Shown here piece by piece: positions 50,355-57,519 of a stretch of 64,000 nucleotides of DNA (the first letter of the stretch is position 1; each line of letters starts with the position of its first letter). The position numbers and the translations under genes are program-made. The notes under the pieces are model-generated. The model made no database searches. It was not told the origin of the DNA and saw only the letters and a list, made by a program, of their open reading frames with translations. The stretch spans positions 42,059 through 106,058 of the forward strand of contig QCHK01000007.1 in NCBI GenBank assembly GCA_003279635.1, read 5' to 3'. The DNA is from Prochlorococcus sp. AG-402-B05 (GTDB taxonomy: Bacteria > Cyanobacteriota > Cyanobacteriia > PCC-6307 > Cyanobiaceae).

Positions 50355-50969
50355 TTAATAATAATTTAGTGATTTTAGTTCTTTTAATGAGTTGACATTT
50401 ATGAATTCTTTGTCTTTGGCAAAATAATAATGAAAAGGAATTGATTTTGTCCATCCCTGAAAGTTTATTTTACCTAATTGAAGTCTTTCATTTAATTTAT
50501 TTAAGTTAGCTTGATTTAGAGGATAAATACCAAGTAGAGGTTGAGCCATTTTATTACTATGTGCGATAAGAGCTATATCTCTATTTTTTTGCCAATACTT
50601 TATAAAATCTTCAATATGCTTGCTATTAATGAAAGGCATATCTACTGGCATTAAGAGTATATAGTCATATTTTCCTAAAAATTTTGAATATAAAAACTCC
50701 ATACAATTTAGTGGTCCATGGAAAGGTTTTTTATCAAATAATATATTTACTTTATGAAATTCACTAATTTCATTTATATGAGATTGATGATTAGTTAAGA
50801 GGATAGTTTCTAAGTCCAGTTTTTTCAGAATATTTAATTTATGTGATAACCAGCTATCGCCTTCATGATGTTTTAATAGTGCCTTATCTTTACCCATTCT
50901 GGTACTTTGCCCCCCAGAGAGAATACAAGCTTTGAGTTCTTTCTTAGTAGAACTATCTAAAATGATAAT
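50355..50969 (-). CDS. mobA: Molybdenum cofactor guanylyltransferase MobA, with unusual start
   Basis: MobA attaches GMP to Mo-molybdopterin, giving the MGD form used by NarB. The first ATG, at 50897, begins inside the GTP-binding signature. Reading upstream in the same frame gives CILSGGQSTRMGKDKA, the complete N-terminal motif, so the gene must start before it. The frame is open to 50969, with ATT or ATC (50969, 50966, 50963) as the only plausible starts. Later, MPVDMPFI carries a metal-binding Asp pair. The coding length is 204 residues from 50969. Confidence 0.85.
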   Translation of the reverse strand: MIILDSSTKKELKACILSGGQSTRMGKDKALLKHHEGDSWLSHKLNILKKLDLETILLTNHQSHINEISEFHKVNILFDKKPFHGPLNCMEFLYSKFLGKYDYILLMPVDMPFINSKHIEDFIKYWQKNRDIALIAHSNKMAQPLLGIYPLNQANLNKLNERLQLGKINFQGWTKSIPFHYYFAKDKEFINVNSLKELKSLNYY

Positions 50970-51094
50970 TTATTTTTCTCTAATTTAGAAACTAGCATAA
51001 AACATGAATAAATATTTATTTTGTTATCATGAAAACATAAACTATATATTAATTTAATTGATCTAATCTTCATTATTCGAAATCTCTATAATTT

Positions 51095-51562
51095 CTAAGA
51101 ATCATTATTGATTAATATTTCTTTAAAAGCTTTAATAAGATTTCGGTGTTCATGTCCAGGTCTTGCAAGTTTACATAGAGCGAACCTTTCAAGTTCGCTC
51201 AAATTAGACCATATTTTCTGAGAGATCTGAAGTGTATATTTGCTTGCTTCAACATCAATAAAGTCTGGGACTGTAGCCGATAACAACCAGGGCTCATCTT
51301 TTGAAATTAAAATTTCTTTTGCTTGACCTATACGACTACGATTAGTTTTACTAATCAAATAGGATTTCAATCCATCTAAGTCGTCAATCGAATCTGACCA
51401 ATAAACTATTTTTCTTTTATCATCGTGATTTAACTCTTGCCAATGTTGAAGTTTTAGTTTTAAACCGATAAGATCAAGTTTCCTACGAACGCATAAAGGT
51501 ATACATCTTAGATCACTAATAAATTCATCTTCAAATTCAAAACAGTGGCTTGATTGTTCCAA
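51095..51562 (-). CDS. Nitrate reductase-associated protein
   Basis: The 155-residue protein matches the Nitr_red_assoc family (NrAP), found next to narB or the molybdenum genes of cyanobacteria: CFEFEDEFISDLRCIPLCVRRKLDLIGLKL at the start and LSELERFALCKLARPGHEHRNLIKAFKEI near the end. No catalytic residues or membrane span are known to me. A role in nitrate reductase assembly is inferred from its repeated neighbourhood with narB. It is divergent from moaC. Confidence 0.85.
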   Translation of the reverse strand: MEQSSHCFEFEDEFISDLRCIPLCVRRKLDLIGLKLKLQHWQELNHDDKRKIVYWSDSIDDLDGLKSYLISKTNRSRIGQAKEILISKDEPWLLSATVPDFIDVEASKYTLQISQKIWSNLSELERFALCKLARPGHEHRNLIKAFKEILINNDS

Positions 51563-51682
51563 GTCAAAACCTACGGATTTAATTTAACCATAATAACTTA
51601 TTTTTGAATTTTACTATTCTCTAACATATAATAATTAATCATTATTTTTTTTTTATCATTATAACTAATCATAAATAAGAAA

Positions 51683-52168
51683 ATGGATTCAAACCTAACT
51701 CATCTAAATGAGAAGGGCGATATGTTTATAGTTGATATTTCTGAGAAAATAAGCACTCCTAGAGAAGCTCTCGCTGAAGGATATATTGATTTAAGTGTGG
51801 AAGCATTTGATAACGTTAAAGACGGCAATATAAAAAAAGGAGATTTATTTGCTGCTGCAAGATTTGCTGCAATTAATGCATCTAAAAAAACTTCGGAATT
51901 AATCCCACTTTGCCACTTATTAAGTTTAAGTAATATAAGGATTGATATAGATCTATGTAATAAAAAAAGAGCGATAAAAATCACTGCATTATGTAAAACT
52001 AATGCTCAAACTGGTGTAGAGATGGAAGCACTTACGGCGGTGTCTATAGGATTACTAACTATTTACGATATGCTTAAAGCTATCGATCCTTTTTTAACAA
52101 TAAATTCAATTCGACTTTTAGAAAAAAAAGGAGGCAAGAAAGGTATCCTGAGGACAGAAACTAATTAA
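51683..52168 (+). CDS. moaC: Cyclic pyranopterin monophosphate synthase MoaC
   Basis: MoaC completes the step started by MoaA, forming cyclic pyranopterin monophosphate. The 161-residue protein starts NLTHLNEKGDMFIVDISEK (family-typical), has AAINASKKTSELIPLCHLLSLS with the conserved His, and the NAQTGVEMEALTAVSIGLLTIYDM signature. It ends in a basic GGKKGILR tail. It is followed by moeA after 4-7 bases, so the two form a plus-strand operon opposite the NrAP gene. Confidence 0.95.
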   Translation: MDSNLTHLNEKGDMFIVDISEKISTPREALAEGYIDLSVEAFDNVKDGNIKKGDLFAAARFAAINASKKTSELIPLCHLLSLSNIRIDIDLCNKKRAIKITALCKTNAQTGVEMEALTAVSIGLLTIYDMLKAIDPFLTINSIRLLEKKGGKKGILRTETN

Positions 52169-52175
52169 TTTTTTG

Positions 52176-53453
52176 ATGACTCAAGAGCCTTTTTTAAGGG
52201 AGGGATTAAAAGTAGAAGAAGCTAGGAAAGAAATTTTAAAGGAAATCAAGAACGTTTTAGATAATTTTACTATTCCTTTCGTAAGTATTCCTTTAGAAGA
52301 TTCCTTAGAAAAAATTTCTTCAACAGATATTTTTGTAAAACAGAATATTCCCGGCTTTAGAGCCTCCATAATGGATGGTTACGCGGTTAGTCATTCTGCC
52401 AAACCTCAGAAAGGACAATATTGGAAAGTTGTTGGAGATTCATCCGCTGGTAAACCTTACACTAAAAATCTTTCTGAAGGTGAAGCCATTGCTATAAGCA
52501 CTGGTTCATTAGTTCCTGATGAATGCTCTTGGGTTATTCCTTTAGAACAGATAAAGACAGAAATGATAAAAGATAGCTCTTTTGAGAAAATACATCTCAT
52601 AGACGACTTAACCAATAGTACTTGGATTAGACCTGTTAATGATCAATTATCGGAAGGAGATATCGTATTAGCGAAGGGTCAAAAAATTACTCCTAGTATT
52701 ATTGGATTACTTGCTAGTTGTGGAATGAGTTATATTAGTGTGTTTAAATCTTTCAAAATAGGATTACTTATTTCAGGCGATGAATTAATCAAACCTGGTA
52801 TAGATAAAACAACTGGATTAATCTGGGAAAGTAATAGTTTTTTAATTAAAAGTATTATAAAAAATCTTGGATATGATATCAATGAACTATCAATTCAAGC
52901 AGACGATAAATTCAAATTAAAGAATTCTCTTATTGAATTTGCAAAAAATAATCAAATTGTAATTTCCATAGGTGGAATTTCCGTTGGAAAAAAAGACTAT
53001 ATTAAAAACATTATTAATGAAATTGGAGAAATAAAGTTCTGGAAGCTTTTTTTAAAGCCTGGTAGACCCTTTGCCTTTGGTTTTATTGGTCAAGATATTC
53101 CATTTTTTGGCTTACCTGGTAATCCTGTGTCTGCAGTAGTAATTTGTTTGCAAATTTTGTGGCCCGTATTTCAAGTTTTTAGTGGAGTGAAGAACATAGA
53201 AACACCCCTTAGATTTAAGATCAGAATTAACTCTGATCTTAAAAGAAGAAAAGGTAGACCTGAATTGATTAGATCTAAACTTAAAGTAGATCAGCAAGGT
53301 GAGTTATACGCGGATATTCCACCTGCACAATCATCCTCACAAATTTCTTCTTTAATTGATTCTGATCTGTTAATAGAGATACCACCTGAACAGGATTTAC
53401 TTAAGAAAGGAACATATCTTTGGGCACAGCTTTTCAGAAAAACAATTTTATAG
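52176..53453 (+). CDS. moeA: Molybdopterin molybdenumtransferase MoeA
   Basis: MoeA inserts molybdate into adenylylated molybdopterin. The roughly 425-residue protein has the MoeA N-terminal part (IPGFRASIMDGYAV, near residue 60), the DQLSEGDIVLAKGQKITPS segment, the MPT-binding domain LLISGDEL and SIGGISVGKKDY, and FGLPGNPVSAVV near residue 310. The start is the ATG at 52176. The frame begins one codon earlier at a TTG. moaE converges on it with one base between the stops. Confidence 0.94.
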   Translation: MTQEPFLREGLKVEEARKEILKEIKNVLDNFTIPFVSIPLEDSLEKISSTDIFVKQNIPGFRASIMDGYAVSHSAKPQKGQYWKVVGDSSAGKPYTKNLSEGEAIAISTGSLVPDECSWVIPLEQIKTEMIKDSSFEKIHLIDDLTNSTWIRPVNDQLSEGDIVLAKGQKITPSIIGLLASCGMSYISVFKSFKIGLLISGDELIKPGIDKTTGLIWESNSFLIKSIIKNLGYDINELSIQADDKFKLKNSLIEFAKNNQIVISIGGISVGKKDYIKNIINEIGEIKFWKLFLKPGRPFAFGFIGQDIPFFGLPGNPVSAVVICLQILWPVFQVFSGVKNIETPLRFKIRINSDLKRRKGRPELIRSKLKVDQQGELYADIPPAQSSSQISSLIDSDLLIEIPPEQDLLKKGTYLWAQLFRKTIL

Positions 53454-53454
53454 T

Positions 53455-53901
53455 TCACGTTGAAAGTACAGTATTATTTTTGACCCAGGAAGAACCTGTG
53501 TCAGTCCACTCCTTTTTCCAGAAAGGTACTTTGAATTTTGTTACCTCTAAAATTTCAGAGCAGTATTGATTAGCTATTCCTCTTTTATCAGCACGAACTG
53601 CTATGAGCACTATTGGCTCTAGTGGATCAATGAAGCCTACTCGATGGATAACTAACGCAGAAAAAGATTCGATTTTTTTAGTAATTTCTGATAAGTGCTT
53701 TTCGATTAACTTTTCAGTTAAACCACTGTAGTGATGGATTTCTAATTGTTTTAATTGACTTCCAAATTGATTTATCTCTCTAACTCGTCCAATAAAAATT
53801 GACATTGCAGCCATTTGATTATTAATTTCCCATTTTTCAATTTCTCGATATGGATTAAAAGGATCAGTTGCTATTTTGAATTTGTACTTAATTTTATCCA
53901 C
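53455..53901 (-). CDS. moaE: Molybdopterin synthase catalytic subunit MoaE
   Basis: MoaE transfers sulfur from MoaD thiocarboxylate onto cyclic pyranopterin monophosphate. The 148-residue protein has the typical GRVREIN segment near residue 38, LEIHHYSGLTEKL near residue 60 and the KVPFWKKEWTDTGSSWV motif with the conserved lysines of the active site. It overlaps moaD by 8 bases on the same strand, which fits the obligatory MoaD-MoaE heterotetramer. Confidence 0.94.
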   Translation of the reverse strand: MDKIKYKFKIATDPFNPYREIEKWEINNQMAAMSIFIGRVREINQFGSQLKQLEIHHYSGLTEKLIEKHLSEITKKIESFSALVIHRVGFIDPLEPIVLIAVRADKRGIANQYCSEILEVTKFKVPFWKKEWTDTGSSWVKNNTVLST

Positions 53902-54145
53902 CTGTAAAAATCGGCATGAATGCTACCTCATCATTATCTTTAACAGTTGCTTCTAGACTAGAAATTTCTTTATTAATAGCCACAATTATTGATTGGTGAG
54001 CTACATTGATATTAATATATTTTAGTATAGATTTTGCTTTTTTATCTTCTATTAGGTCTAAAGAAAGATATTTTTCATCCCATCCATATTTTTCACTTAA
54101 TTCAGCAAACAATAATACTTTGATTTGGCTAGCATTATTTTTCAT
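53894..54145 (-). CDS. moaD: Molybdopterin synthase sulfur carrier MoaD
   Basis: MoaD is a ubiquitin-like sulfur carrier whose C-terminal glycine becomes a thiocarboxylate. The 83-residue protein has KVLLFAELSEKYG near the start, DEVAFMPIF near the end, and the diagnostic C-terminal GG. The usual ubiquitin fold length fits. It is transcribed just before moaE and divergently from moaB, 38 bases away. Confidence 0.92.
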   Translation of the reverse strand: MKNNASQIKVLLFAELSEKYGWDEKYLSLDLIEDKKAKSILKYININVAHQSIIVAINKEISSLEATVKDNDEVAFMPIFTGG

Positions 54146-54183
54146 GTATAGTTAATTCATATATTTTAATTGTTTTATACTAA

Positions 54184-54678
54184 GTGGTTTCTATTGCATT
54201 GTTAACTGTATCTGATACTCGAGACATAAAAAATGATGATAGTGGTCAATTTTTAGTTGATTCAGTAAAAATAGATAAACATAATATAAGTAATAGAATA
54301 ATATGCAAGGATAATGTTTATATTATTAGAAAGTATATAAGTGATTGGATAGCTGATGATGAGATTGATGTTATTATCACTACTGGAGGCACAGGGCTTA
54401 CTTTTACTGATGTTACGCCGGAGGCAATAAAACCCTTATTAGATAAAGAAATAGAAGGTTTTGCGGAAATCTTTAGATATACATCATTTAAGAAAATTGG
54501 TACGAGCACCTTGCAAAGTAGATGTATTGCAGGTGTGGCAAATGGAACTTTTATCTTTAGTTTGCCAGGATCTTTAGATGCAGTAAATACTGCATGGAAT
54601 CAAATAATAAAATATCAACTAAACAGTGATACTAAACCATGTAATTTGATAAATTTAATTAATAGATTAAAAAAATAG
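54184..54678 (+). CDS. moaB: Molybdopterin adenylyltransferase MoaB/MogA type
   Basis: The protein adenylylates molybdopterin before Mo insertion by MoeA. The 164-residue protein has the MPT-binding signatures ALLTVSDTR near the N-terminus, VIITTGGTGLTFTDVTPEA near residue 62 and the FSLPGSLDAVNTAW segment. It starts at GTG. It is alone on the plus strand, divergent from moaD, and the TSUP permease gene follows after 26 bases. Confidence 0.92.
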   Translation: MVSIALLTVSDTRDIKNDDSGQFLVDSVKIDKHNISNRIICKDNVYIIRKYISDWIADDEIDVIITTGGTGLTFTDVTPEAIKPLLDKEIEGFAEIFRYTSFKKIGTSTLQSRCIAGVANGTFIFSLPGSLDAVNTAWNQIIKYQLNSDTKPCNLINLINRLKK

Positions 54679-54704
54679 ATGGAATAAAGATATGGATTAA
54701 AAAA

Positions 54705-55460
54705 GTGCTTTATTTCATTGGGATAGCATTAATTGCTTTTCTTTATTCGATTGTTGGTCATGCTGGTGCATCAGGTTATATAGCGTGTATGGTCATATTT
54801 GATAAGCCAGTTCCACTTATCAAGCCAACAGCTTTAATTTTGAATCTGGCAGCATCAACATTAAATTCAATAAGATTTTGTGGTGATGGCCATTTGAAAA
54901 AATATACATTATTTAATTTTTTAATACCAATTCTATTAGTTTCAATTCCCTCTACAATTGTTGGAGGTAACTTGAATATTACTGATACCTTACTTAGATA
55001 TTTTTTATCTCTTATACTGTTTCTTTCCGGAATTAGATTTTTAATTACATCGTTAATCATAAAAAATAATACTATAACTGATTATAAGCTGCCCTCAAAA
55101 ATTGTTATTTTTTTTACTGGTTCAATACTTGGCTTACTATCTGGAATTACTGGGACAGGAGGTGGTATATTTTTAACTCCTCTATCTATTTTACTTAAGT
55201 GGATGCCACTTAAAACTACAGCTTCAGCTTCATCCGTTTTTATTTTTTTTAATTCTTTAGTTGGAATAATTACATGGCAAACAATAAATAATTTTTCAAA
55301 AATTAATTTCACATCTAATATTTTTCTTCATTTAATTGTTGTATTGTTTTTTGCTTTTTGTGGCAGTTCTCTTGGTAGTAGAAAATTTGATGATAATTTT
55401 ATTAAAAAAATTATTTCTTTTATCTTATTTTTAGCAAGCTTTAAATTAGCTTTTGCTTAA
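54705..55460 (+). CDS. TSUP (TauE/SafE) family membrane permease
   Basis: The 251-residue membrane protein has about eight hydrophobic spans and the family features GHAGASGYIACMVI near the N-terminus, LGLLSGITGTGGGIFLTPLSILLKWM in the middle and CGSSLGSRKFDD late. TSUP proteins carry sulfite, sulfonates or related anions out of or into cells. A role with nitrate, nitrite or molybdate is only suggested by its location. The start is GTG at 54705. It closes the right end of the nitrate-molybdenum block. Confidence 0.82.
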   Translation: MLYFIGIALIAFLYSIVGHAGASGYIACMVIFDKPVPLIKPTALILNLAASTLNSIRFCGDGHLKKYTLFNFLIPILLVSIPSTIVGGNLNITDTLLRYFLSLILFLSGIRFLITSLIIKNNTITDYKLPSKIVIFFTGSILGLLSGITGTGGGIFLTPLSILLKWMPLKTTASASSVFIFFNSLVGIITWQTINNFSKINFTSNIFLHLIVVLFFAFCGSSLGSRKFDDNFIKKIISFILFLASFKLAFA

Positions 55461-55547
55461 AATTTAGTTAATTTCAGTAAATCTTCATTTTGATAAATTT
55501 ACTTATATTTAAATATATACTATTAATTAATAAAAAATATTATTTTT

Positions 55548-55631
55548 TTAGTGTTCATGACTTTTTCCGGTAAAATTACCAATACCTAATTTCTTTAAAT
55601 AGGTATTAAATGATTCATATTTATTTTACAT
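55548..55631 (-). pseudogene. 5' stub of a TrpD2-like gene
   Basis: Read on the minus strand, an ATG at 55631 is followed at once by TAA, then NKYESF and NTYLKKLGIGNFTGKS, and a second TAA after two codons of unrelated sequence. This matches KTYLKKIGSGEFTGKS at the start of the TrpD2-like gene at 43898. Only about 26 codons remain. The stop at codon 2 (TCA to TAA would do it) and the loss of the rest make it a dead copy. It lies 6 bases from the HEAT-repeat gene end. Confidence 0.85.
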
Positions 55632-55637
55632 TGGAGT

Positions 55638-56348
55638 TTATATTCCCAAGTTAAGTTGTTTTTTTGCAAGTTCTTTGTGCTGAGAATTCTTCAAATTTTT
55701 AACTAAATCTAATAGGATATTTTTACTAATGTCAGTTCCGATTGAACCAAGAGCCATTAGTCCATAGTATGCAGATTTATCCGAGCCTTTTTGTATTACA
55801 TCGCTTATAGCCATACAGATTTCTAAGCTTTCACGTCTTTGAATGATTGTCAGTGTTTTGATTACTATCTCTTCTCTGAAATCATTTAAAGGTGATTTTG
55901 CTATGTCAAGTAAATCAAAATCAGAAAGTAAATGAGCTTTAAATTTTAGTAATTCTAGACCAGCTATTTTCATTTTTTCACTTTTCTCTTCTAATATTTT
56001 TTTGATAAGCTCAATCGGTAATGTTCCTCCCCAACAAGCCAAAGCTTCTACGACTTTTATATTCATAGTCTCATCACTATAAAGATGTTTTAACAGCCAT
56101 GCTTTGGCTTCATCTTGATAAGTAAGTCCTGCAGCTAGGATTAGTTCATCTTGATTGCCATATGTATGAATTAGATCTTTGATTTTGATCCATCCTACTT
56201 TTGATAATTGTCCTAAGCGAATTGCGATTTCTTGCCTGAGTTCAAAGTTAATATTTGGATTGTATGCATTTTTAAGCCACTCAGCGCTAGGCTTGGTTTT
56301 TTTTGCGTTATTAATGGTATCCCATATATTGCTTTCTTCAATAATCAT
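55638..56348 (-). CDS. HEAT-repeat protein beside focA-nirA
   Basis: The roughly 236-residue protein is made of helical repeats: about five HEAT-like pairs such as WIKIKDLIHTYGNQDELILAAGL, IKVVEALACWGGTLPIELIKKIL, VIKTLTIIQRRESLEICMAI and YYGLMALGSIG. Such repeats bind proteins or tetrapyrroles (phycobilin lyase-like). It has no membrane span. It lies downstream of focA, so it may assist the nitrite pathway, similar to the auxiliary protein NirB in some cyanobacteria. This is only an analogy, with no sequence match checked. I start at MIIEESNIWDTI (56348). The frame is open to 56423. Confidence 0.72.
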   Translation of the reverse strand: MIIEESNIWDTINNAKKTKPSAEWLKNAYNPNINFELRQEIAIRLGQLSKVGWIKIKDLIHTYGNQDELILAAGLTYQDEAKAWLLKHLYSDETMNIKVVEALACWGGTLPIELIKKILEEKSEKMKIAGLELLKFKAHLLSDFDLLDIAKSPLNDFREEIVIKTLTIIQRRESLEICMAISDVIQKGSDKSAYYGLMALGSIGTDISKNILLDLVKNLKNSQHKELAKKQLNLGI

Positions 56349-56502
56349 AAAATTTAAATTGAATGGGATCTGAAAATAATTAATCAAAGTAGTTTTATAA
56401 GTTACTCTTTGTCTATTAATCAAGTCAAGTATATGATTTGTCTAGAGATTAATTGAAAGTCTTTTCAAATTCTATTTATAGCTATTAAAGAGTAGACATA
56501 TT

Positions 56503-56537
56503 AAGAAAGCCTAGAAAAATGTATTCTAGGCTTTCTT
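56503..56537 (-). terminator. Strong hairpin downstream of focA
   Basis: A 14-base perfect stem (AAGAAAGCCTAGAA / TTCTAGGCTTTCTT) with a 7-base loop lies 30-64 bases past the focA stop. No clear T-run follows on the minus strand, but the AT-rich upper stem is terminator-like. It likely ends the nirA-focA mRNA before the HEAT gene. Confidence 0.75.
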
Positions 56538-56566
56538 GATTTTGTTTTAGAGTTAATCTTTTAATT

Positions 56567-57478
56567 TTACCTTGCACCAAGTTGTGCTTCGAGCTCTCGT
56601 TCTAATTTTTCATCTTTTACGTCTGGTAAAACATTAGAGATAGGAGTTTTGTGGGTGCTATAGAAAAGCATTCCAATAAATACCATTCCTCCAACAATAT
56701 TGCCAATCGTCACTGGTAAGAAATTCCAAAAAATTACTTTTGTAAAAGGAATACCCGAACCAAGTAGAGGGCCAGTTGTATGCAAAAACATATTAACTAC
56801 TATGTGCTCCATTCCCATTGTTTGGAATGCAGTTATAGGTAGCCAGCAAGCAAGTATCTTTCCTGGAACACTTTTACTTACAAGTGCCATTGTTACACCT
56901 AAACAAACAAGCCAGTTTGCAATTACCCCACGTAAAAATGCAAGGAAAAAACCAGTACTTCCAAGTGCTTCATATTTCACAACTGTGTTTGCTTTATGTA
57001 TAGCTATTATTTTTGCTGCTACAACTGCCCATCCTTTTCCACCTTCAGCAGCAGCTAAAGGATCTACATTTCCAGCACTAGATAAACTAATTGAAAGTAG
57101 TACGGCAACAAATGCTGTACCTAGAAAATTACCGATCCAAACCCATAGCCAATTTCTTACAGTTGCAGTCCAAGAACTTTTACCTGCCCATACAGCCATA
57201 GGCAGTAAAGCAAAATTACCAGTAACAAGCTCCATTCCAAAAAGAACAATACTTGCAAAACCAAAAGGAAATATGAAAGAACCTAACCAAGGCATCCCAG
57301 ATTGAATACCTATCGTAATGGCAAGACATGTAGCTAAACCTAAAATTGCTCCTGAATAGAAGCCTCTTATTAGCAAGTTTTTTACGCTTACAGATGATTT
57401 CTTTCCACCTGCAGCAATCATTCCATCTACCAATTCATTTGGTAAGACGTAATCCATTTGAGAAGTACTTGGAGTCAT
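56567..57478 (-). CDS. focA: Formate/nitrite transporter family protein (nitrite channel)
   Basis: FNT proteins form pentameric channels for formate or nitrite. The 303-residue protein has about six spans and the family features YVLPNELVDGMIAAGGKKS near the N-terminus, FGMELVTGNFALLPMAVWAGK, GVIANWLVCLGVTMAL and GMEHIVVNMFLHTTG. It lies 41 bases downstream of nirA on the same strand, so nitrite is the likely substrate. It is a cytoplasmic-membrane protein and part of the nirA-focA operon. Confidence 0.92.
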   Translation of the reverse strand: MTPSTSQMDYVLPNELVDGMIAAGGKKSSVSVKNLLIRGFYSGAILGLATCLAITIGIQSGMPWLGSFIFPFGFASIVLFGMELVTGNFALLPMAVWAGKSSWTATVRNWLWVWIGNFLGTAFVAVLLSISLSSAGNVDPLAAAEGGKGWAVVAAKIIAIHKANTVVKYEALGSTGFFLAFLRGVIANWLVCLGVTMALVSKSVPGKILACWLPITAFQTMGMEHIVVNMFLHTTGPLLGSGIPFTKVIFWNFLPVTIGNIVGGMVFIGMLFYSTHKTPISNVLPDVKDEKLERELEAQLGAR

Positions 57479-57519
57479 AAATTTAAAAAGTAAGAAAAAT
57501 AATTTTTTATAAAATCGAA

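Noticed and set aside
56700..57305. A 201-codon plus-strand frame opposite focA.
   Set aside because: It is antisense to a well-conserved membrane protein, and its product is not protein-like in known motifs.
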